Shown here piece by piece: positions 33,333-37,750 of a DNA stretch of 37,750 nucleotides; within the stretch, counting starts at the first letter, position 1, and the number at the start of each line of letters is the position of its first letter. Position numbers and translations under genes: made by a program. The stretch covers positions 1 through 37,750 of the forward strand of contig JANQKN010000005.1 of the NCBI GenBank assembly GCA_028281065.1. Direction: 5' to 3'. The notes under the pieces are model-generated. The model had not been told where the DNA came from, did not search any database, and worked only from the letters and a program-made list of their open reading frames with translations. This DNA comes from Flavobacteriaceae bacterium (GTDB lineage: Bacteria > Bacteroidota > Bacteroidia > Flavobacteriales > Flavobacteriaceae).

Positions 33333-34154
33333 ATGAGTACTGAATTTGATATTATAACAAGTTTTTATTTTGATGATGAATTGGATTTTTCAACAATAGA
33401 TTTTTTGGTTGAATATATTTCAAGGAAATCACATGCTTTGTATGGTAAAGAGCTTCAAACCATTTCATATAGTTACAATGAAGGCCAAAGGCAGAGGAAT
33501 AAAAGCTTAAAATTCAATCCCAAGAACTTTCTCAAGTTTAAAACCGATTTTGAGAAGGAAGAGTTTACAGGTTTTGAAGTGTCTGTACCTTCAAAAAATG
33601 CATCTGTAAAATCAAGGGATCATGATATATCATTTCACTACGCCCCTAAAGGCCGGTATAGAAAGAACAGCTCCATCCTATTACAAATAGGTGCAGGCTA
33701 TCCAGATCCTAAATTTGAGATGACCGAATTAAGGCCAATGGTCAAAGATTTAGTTGGCTATATAAGTGAATCGGGAATTAGGGTGGATTATGGCTTTGTC
33801 TTTCCCATGGAAAGAAGAAAATTCCCTAAGTTCTTTGCAAAAGGAATCGCTTCAGGTGATTTAACCGCAGACGAAGTGCTCAGTGCTAACTTATGGGGAA
33901 GAAATTACTATAATTGTAAGGATAAACTTTGGAAGGTGTTTTGGGGTAATATACTAACCCCAGAGCATCTGTCTGAAGTGCAGATGCACAGCTTGTTTGG
34001 TCAAGATAATGTTATAACTGTTAATCAAGACACTTTCCTATGTTGCTTACCTTTCAATACTTTTAGGTATGAAGATCAGTCTAATTGGAATGAAGCAAAG
34101 GAAAGAATTAGTGACTTTTTGGAGAAAAACAATAAGCTGATAAAGGATGATTAG
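33333..34154 (+). CDS. Probable immunity protein for the RHS toxin
   Basis: A 273-residue protein without signal peptide or membrane segment, so cytoplasmic, starting eight bases after the RHS toxin stop. I do not recognise the family by sequence. It has a mixed alpha/beta look with many aromatic residues (F-Y-F-D-D-E-L-D-F, F-F-A-K-G-I-A-S-G-D-L, L-W-G-R-N-Y-Y-N) and is moderately charged. Assignment rests on position: in polymorphic toxin loci the gene directly after the toxin tail usually encodes the cognate inhibitor. The DNA is visibly AT-richer than the neighbours (hand counts of four 60-base rows give 12, 20, 22 and 19 G+C, against 27 in a row of hppA), as expected for an exchanged toxin-immunity cassette. 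Confidence 0.65.
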   Translation: MSTEFDIITSFYFDDELDFSTIDFLVEYISRKSHALYGKELQTISYSYNEGQRQRNKSLKFNPKNFLKFKTDFEKEEFTGFEVSVPSKNASVKSRDHDISFHYAPKGRYRKNSSILLQIGAGYPDPKFEMTELRPMVKDLVGYISESGIRVDYGFVFPMERRKFPKFFAKGIASGDLTADEVLSANLWGRNYYNCKDKLWKVFWGNILTPEHLSEVQMHSLFGQDNVITVNQDTFLCCLPFNTFRYEDQSNWNEAKERISDFLEKNNKLIKDD

Positions 34155-34189
34155 TGTCTATAATTAAGTTTAACTTTTAAAACATTTAA

Positions 34190-34312
34190 ATGGATACATC
34201 AATAATATATGTAATCATAGCGGCTACCATAGCAGGCATAATTAGTGGTCGTGCCGTGACTAAAAAGAAAAAAAACTTTCAATCGAAAGCTTCTAGAAAA
34301 AGAAATAAATAG
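34190..34312 (+). CDS. Small single-pass membrane peptide (40 residues)
   Basis: An ATG at 34190 opens a 40-codon frame ending TAG at 34312. It encodes a hydrophobic helix of about 16 residues (I-I-Y-V-I-I-A-A-T-I-A-G-I-I) and then a very basic tail with T-K-K-K-K-N-F and a closing R-K-R-N-K. It lies 35 bases after the immunity candidate and directly before a strong terminator, so it is probably the last gene of the RHS operon. Small size makes chance possible, but the helix-plus-basic-tail layout and its fit between stop and terminator favour a real gene. No family recognised. Confidence 0.5.
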   Translation: MDTSIIYVIIAATIAGIISGRAVTKKKKNFQSKASRKRNK

Positions 34313-34343
34313 AAAAACCTCTCTCATTTCGAGAGGGGTTTTT
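34313..34343. terminator. Strong bidirectional terminator closing the RHS module
   Basis: Arms 34313-34325 and 34331-34343 pair over 13 bases with one G-T wobble, five-base loop, with A-run and T-run as outer parts so that it works on both strands. It lies between the small membrane peptide (plus) and the deoxynucleoside kinase (minus), ending both convergent transcripts. Confidence 0.85.
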
Positions 34344-34368
34344 ATTTTATAAGAGTTGTTTTCTATAG

Positions 34369-34983
34369 TTAAAATAATCCGTGCAGTTCTGCATCGATCT
34401 TATTAATGACTTGTCCCAAGTCTTCGGGATTGTCCACAAAGTTGAGGTTGTCCACATCGATGATAAGGAGATTCCCTTTATCATAGTCATGTATCCAAGC
34501 TTCGTAACGTTCGTTCAATCGGCTTAGGTAATCGATACTAATGGAGTTTTCGTATTCGCGCCCCCGTTTGTGGATCTGGTTTACCAAATTGGGGATCGTA
34601 CTTCGTAAGTAGATGAGCAGATCAGGCCCTTCGGTAACACTTTCCATAAGATCGAAGAGGGAACGGTAATTTTCGAAATCCCGATTGGTCATGAGTCCCA
34701 TAGCGTGGAGGTTGGGTGCAAAAATGTACGCATCCTCGTAGATGGTCCTATCCTGGATCACCTTCTTGCCGGTTTTGCGTATTTCCATGATCTGTCGGAA
34801 ACGACTGTTCAAAAAATAGATCTGAAGGTTAAAAGACCAACGTTCCATCTGATTGTAAAAATCATCCAGATAGGGGTTGTCTTCTACATCTTCGTAGTGG
34901 GCTTTCCATTTGTAATGTTTGGCTAGTAAACGCGTAAGTGTGGTTTTGCCGGAGCCAATATTTCCTGCTATCGCAACGTGCAT
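34369..34983 (-). CDS. Deoxynucleoside kinase
   Basis: A 204-residue cytoplasmic kinase of the dNK family (deoxyadenosine/deoxyguanosine kinase type) that phosphorylates deoxynucleosides with a nucleoside triphosphate in the salvage pathway. Seen: the P-loop G-N-I-G-S-G-K-T-T at 7-15, the E-D-V-E-D-N-P-Y substrate region, the D-R-T-I-Y-E-D-A-Y-I-F motif near 98, and a lid R-G-R-E-Y-E-N. Base specificity cannot be fixed by eye. It follows a secreted propeller-like protein by five bases. It fits with thyA, folA and the nucleoside transporter elsewhere in the window. Confidence 0.93.
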   Translation of the reverse strand: MHVAIAGNIGSGKTTLTRLLAKHYKWKAHYEDVEDNPYLDDFYNQMERWSFNLQIYFLNSRFRQIMEIRKTGKKVIQDRTIYEDAYIFAPNLHAMGLMTNRDFENYRSLFDLMESVTEGPDLLIYLRSTIPNLVNQIHKRGREYENSISIDYLSRLNERYEAWIHDYDKGNLLIIDVDNLNFVDNPEDLGQVINKIDAELHGLF

Positions 34984-34988
34984 AGAGC

Positions 34989-35759
34989 TTACTTCTTTGG
35001 TTGATTTAGTGTTAAGCTGTAGAGGAGTTTTCCGTCATAAATATAAAGCAATTCTTGTGTTAACTGCAAGTCTTTTATTGGGTTTTCGGTTAATTGAAAA
35101 TCCAGGGGTTCAATCGCTCCTTCAGCAATCCAGTAGAGTTTGTTTTCTTTCAGCCCAATGAGCTTATCCCCATGGCGGACTAATTTTTCGAACCCCTTCA
35201 GTTCCTGTTCCATAAGCAGGCTTCCATAGATGTTTACCTGCCAAATCCCATCATTGGTTAGCAAGAAACAATCATTGAAATTACTGGCTAAGGTTTCAGG
35301 AACCCCTTGGTAAGGTTGCGAGAAAACGGTCTCTCGTAAGGTTCGATAATCGAACAATTGTAGTTGTTGGGTGTCTGCATTAAAGAGCCATAAACGATTA
35401 TTGCCAGCATTGGTGGCCCATCCTACATTAATGAAATTGGGAAGCGTATTAAAGTTGATGCGTTCTGTTTCGTTAAGACGGTTATCCAAAAAAACAACTG
35501 TATTGGTTTCCGCATAAAAAACAACCACATTTAATGGGTTGATCATATCCACAAAGGTGATGGGGCCCAATTGGTAATCCTGAAAAACAAACTCTCCCAA
35601 GCTTCCCTTTTTATGAAGCACACTTTCTTTTATGTAGTATACATGCTTGTAGGAGTCATACCCAATAAACCGATCTGCCTCAAAAGCTTGGGATTCCTTC
35701 AGTGTGAATTGTTGTGCATGTAGCGAAGTGCAAAAAAGCAATAAAATGAGCCATCTCAT
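34989..35759 (-). CDS. Exported propeller-like protein of unknown function
   Basis: A 256-residue protein with a Sec signal peptide (1-16, ending L-H-A-Q-Q). The rest reads as repeated short beta strands with aromatic/hydrophobic ends and turns (V-Y-Y-I-K-E-S-V-L-H, V-V-F-L-D-N-R-L-N-E, L-W-L-F-N-A-D-T-Q-Q-L-Q-L-F-D, L-L-Y-I-Y-D-G-K-L-L), the look of a small beta-propeller. No lipobox and no T9SS tail, so probably periplasmic. The family is not recognised by me. It lies between the response regulator (31 bases) and the dNK gene (five bases) on the same strand. Confidence 0.75.
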   Translation of the reverse strand: MRWLILLLFCTSLHAQQFTLKESQAFEADRFIGYDSYKHVYYIKESVLHKKGSLGEFVFQDYQLGPITFVDMINPLNVVVFYAETNTVVFLDNRLNETERINFNTLPNFINVGWATNAGNNRLWLFNADTQQLQLFDYRTLRETVFSQPYQGVPETLASNFNDCFLLTNDGIWQVNIYGSLLMEQELKGFEKLVRHGDKLIGLKENKLYWIAEGAIEPLDFQLTENPIKDLQLTQELLYIYDGKLLYSLTLNQPKK

Positions 35760-35790
35760 ACTTGGACAAGATACAAAAACCCAGCCAAGA

Positions 35791-36471
35791 TTAGCAAATC
35801 AGTTTGTACCCAAATCCACGAACATTTACGATCTGTATGTTTTCGTCTTTTTTCAACTTCTTTCGAAGTTTGGTAATAAACACATCCATGCTTCGGGCAT
35901 TGAAAAAATCGTCGTCCCCCCAAAGTTTTTTGAGGATAATGGAACGATCCAGTACCTGGTTCTTGTTGTTGTACAAATGGTACAAAAGGTGCGCTTCCCT
36001 GTGGGTAAGGTTCACAGGGTCCCCTTGTTTATAGGTAAGGGTTTGTTGCTTAAAACCAAAAATGTAATTGCCAATGGTCATTTCGGAAGGGGCATTCTCC
36101 TTTCTGTGATTGAGCAGGTTTTTAATACGGACAATAAGCTCTTCCATACTAAAGGGCTTTTTTAGGTAATCATTACCACCAAGGGTAAAGCCTTCCACTA
36201 CATCCTGGGTTTGCGATTTTGCAGTCAGGAAAATAATGGGAATCCCTTCATCCTGCATCCGTATTTCCTTCGCCAGCGTAAATCCGTCCTTTTTGGGCAT
36301 CATTACATCCAACACCAAGAGTTGGGGCTTTTCTTTGTAATACGTGTCTAATGCTTCTTGACCATCTCGGCACAGCAATACTTGAAACCCTTTTGTTTCC
36401 AGGCTTTCCTTTACGATCTGCCCAAGAGCAGGTTCGTCTTCGGCCAAAAGTATTTTTGCAATGCTATCCAT
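35791..36471 (-). CDS. OmpR/PhoB-type response regulator (RprY-like)
   Basis: A 226-residue two-component regulator. The receiver domain (1-120) has the acidic pair E11-D12, the phospho-acceptor Asp55 in L-V-L-D-V-M-M-P, and the Lys in D-Y-L-K-K-P-F. The C-terminal winged helix (about 130-226) has L-T-H-R-E-A-H-L-L-Y-H-L, the recognition part S-M-D-V-F-I-T-K-L-R-K-K-L and the closing V-R-G-F-G-Y-K-L. Its start overlaps the kinase stop by eight bases, so it is the partner of that kinase. The pair resembles RprX/RprY of Bacteroides in layout. Targets not identifiable here. Confidence 0.94.
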   Translation of the reverse strand: MDSIAKILLAEDEPALGQIVKESLETKGFQVLLCRDGQEALDTYYKEKPQLLVLDVMMPKKDGFTLAKEIRMQDEGIPIIFLTAKSQTQDVVEGFTLGGNDYLKKPFSMEELIVRIKNLLNHRKENAPSEMTIGNYIFGFKQQTLTYKQGDPVNLTHREAHLLYHLYNNKNQVLDRSIILKKLWGDDDFFNARSMDVFITKLRKKLKKDENIQIVNVRGFGYKLIC

Positions 36472-37750
36472 AGGGCAGGGATATTTTGAAGGTTGTGTTC
36501 GGTTTTATGTCCAGTTGAATGGTCCCCCCGTGTTTTTCAATAATGGCCTTGGTGTAATACAAACCAATACCAAAACCTTTTACATCGTGTGTGTTTCCTT
36601 TGGGAACCCTGTAGAATTTTTCGAACAGCTGTTTTTTATGGGCTTCGGTAAGAGAATTACCACTGTCACTTATGGCAATAGCTACATTGTTTTTGTGTTT
36701 CTGAATAGAAACCTGTATAGAATCTCCTCCGTACTTAAGGGCATTGTCGATAATATTATTGGTTGCATTTTCGAAATGGAACGAATCCACACGACACATA
36801 ATAGACTCTTCGTTGGTATGAAAAGAAATCTCCTTCTGCTCATGCGAAAACAGTTCCTTTTGAGAAGCCTTCTGAAGCAGTTCAACCAAATCACAAGATT
36901 CTGGTTTTAGATCCAACTTATCACTGTCCAGTGTGGCAGTCTCCAATAATTTTTCGACCATCACATTCAACTTGTCTACCTGTTCGCTCGATATTTTGGC
37001 ATAACGTAGGTTCTTTTCGCGGTCCTCTTCCGAAGAGAAGTTTTGTATGGCTTCCATTGCAACACCTATAGTAGCAATGGGGGTTTTAAATTCATGGGTG
37101 ATATTGCCGATAAGGTCGTTTTTTACCTCTGCCAATTGTTTCTGCTGCTGAATGATCTTAAGCAGGTACAACAAACAACCAATCACAGCTACCATTAGCA
37201 TGAAGGAAAGCAACAATCCAACCGTATTTTTCTTAAGCACAGCTAAAGTGATGTTTGGAAAATGTGCCTGTAAAACATCATTGTGAAAAAAATAAGGAGA
37301 ATGAGATGCTGTGGAAAGGGTCGCTTTTTTTACATCCTTGGCACGCAGGGTGTCGCTTTCATTATGACCATTGTTGTAGGTAAGTCCATAATCCAATAAG
37401 ATGTTTTTTCGATCCAATTCTTCCGAAAAAAGACTGTCAACCTTGGGAAGTGGCACCATTTCTTCCGAAAAGGAAATCATGATCTTGCTAGAGAGTGCCG
37501 TGAGCGAATTCACATCGAAATTAAAGGTTGCACTGTCATGGATAACAGGGCCTAGTCGAAGGGAATCGGATACGCTCTCATAAGCAATGTCCAACTTAAG
37601 GCTATCGTCCCAGTTCGTTTTTAAAATGGTAACCGAGCCTCCTATGGAATCCTTGTAAAAAATAGAATCTGTCTTTGTAAGAGGACCATCCCTTAAAACA
37701 AATGTTTTGCCTCCTTTAATTTTCCTTTCTATAAGGGAATCCTTTTTTGT
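36464..37750 (-). CDS. Sensor histidine kinase, 5-prime part outside the window
   Basis: The frame stays open up to base 37750 without stop, giving 428 visible residues; the true start is beyond the window edge, so an in-frame TTG at 37594 should not be taken as start. Order: a periplasmic sensing part rich in Asp and Ser, one transmembrane helix (T-V-G-L-L-L-S-F-M-L-M-V-A-V-I-G), the dimerisation and phospho-acceptor helix with the His in N-I-T-H-E-F-K-T-P (codon near 37,095), then the ATPase domain with I-I-D-N-A-L-K-Y (N box), D-S-G-N (G1; the usual D-x-G-x-G lacks its second Gly) and G-F-G-I-G-L-Y-Y (G2). It overlaps the response regulator gene by eight bases. Confidence 0.92.
   Translation of the reverse strand, partial: TKKDSLIERKIKGGKTFVLRDGPLTKTDSIFYKDSIGGSVTILKTNWDDSLKLDIAYESVSDSLRLGPVIHDSATFNFDVNSLTALSSKIMISFSEEMVPLPKVDSLFSEELDRKNILLDYGLTYNNGHNESDTLRAKDVKKATLSTASHSPYFFHNDVLQAHFPNITLAVLKKNTVGLLLSFMLMVAVIGCLLYLLKIIQQQKQLAEVKNDLIGNITHEFKTPIATIGVAMEAIQNFSSEEDREKNLRYAKISSEQVDKLNVMVEKLLETATLDSDKLDLKPESCDLVELLQKASQKELFSHEQKEISFHTNEESIMCRVDSFHFENATNNIIDNALKYGGDSIQVSIQKHKNNVAIAISDSGNSLTEAHKKQLFEKFYRVPKGNTHDVKGFGIGLYYTKAIIEKHGGTIQLDIKPNTTFKISLPYG

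Noticed and set aside
23440-34312. Type VI secretion or phage-derived island
   Set aside because: No PAAR, VgrG, Hcp, tail, integrase or transposase gene and no flanking direct repeats were seen; the proteins carry Sec signal peptides.
37592-37594. TTG as start of the histidine kinase
   Set aside because: The frame continues without stop to the window edge and the upstream residues look like the same periplasmic domain, so the gene is simply truncated.

Overview
The window looks like chromosomal DNA from a marine-type member of the Flavobacteriaceae (Bacteroidota). Grounds: protein families typical of that group (DUF5686 outer-membrane protein, a type IX secretion sorting domain, RprX/RprY-like two-component pair, 2TM-domain protein, Bacteroidota-type thymidylate synthase with an insertion before the catalytic Cys, RHS core with the D-H-L-G-N-V-R-L-S motif), moderate-to-low GC, little Shine-Dalgarno signal, and several TAnnTTTG (-7 type) promoter boxes just before genes. 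No rRNA, tRNA, CRISPR array, transposase or phage gene was seen, and no gene-free stretch exceeds 300 bases.

Layout. 1-3,020: two tandem paralogous lipoproteins (the first cut by the window edge), a divergent ECF sigma factor with a TPR-bearing putative anti-sigma protein, and a convergent AraC-type regulator. 3,140-5,870: fabD, a fructosamine-kinase-family gene, folA and a 2TM protein, all on the minus strand. 5,930-9,460: a class V PLP enzyme (plus strand) converging on an ergothioneine operon egtB-egtD-DUF427. 9,540-13,260: TonB-C-domain protein, thyA, a CNT nucleoside transporter with an extra periplasmic domain, and a bifunctional-nuclease/UVR protein. 13,360-16,290: etfB-etfA divergent from pdhB. 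16,340-20,070: DUF5686 protein and a T9SS cargo protein. 20,200-23,280: soluble pyrophosphatase ppa, then membrane pyrophosphatase hppA, each with its own promoter-like box and terminator.

23,440-34,350 is the accessory module: a 1,359-residue SpvB/TcB-like shell protein, a 1,930-residue RHS protein (calcium-type Asp repeats, RHS core, glycine-rich hydrophobic stretch, C-terminal nuclease-like toxin domain), a probable immunity gene and an unlisted 40-residue membrane peptide, closed by a strong terminator. The first two genes resemble, in arrangement, the TcB/TcC cocoon of Tc toxins, but both start with Sec signal peptides. This is the most unusual part of the window.

34,370-37,750: minus-strand cluster of a deoxynucleoside kinase, a secreted propeller-like protein, an OmpR-type response regulator and a sensor kinase that runs off the window end.

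Themes: deoxynucleotide metabolism (folA, thyA, CNT transporter, dNK), thiol antioxidant synthesis (egtB, egtD, possibly the PLP enzyme), pyrophosphate hydrolysis (ppa, hppA), and a polymorphic-toxin island. All assignments come from reading the sequence; no database search was run.
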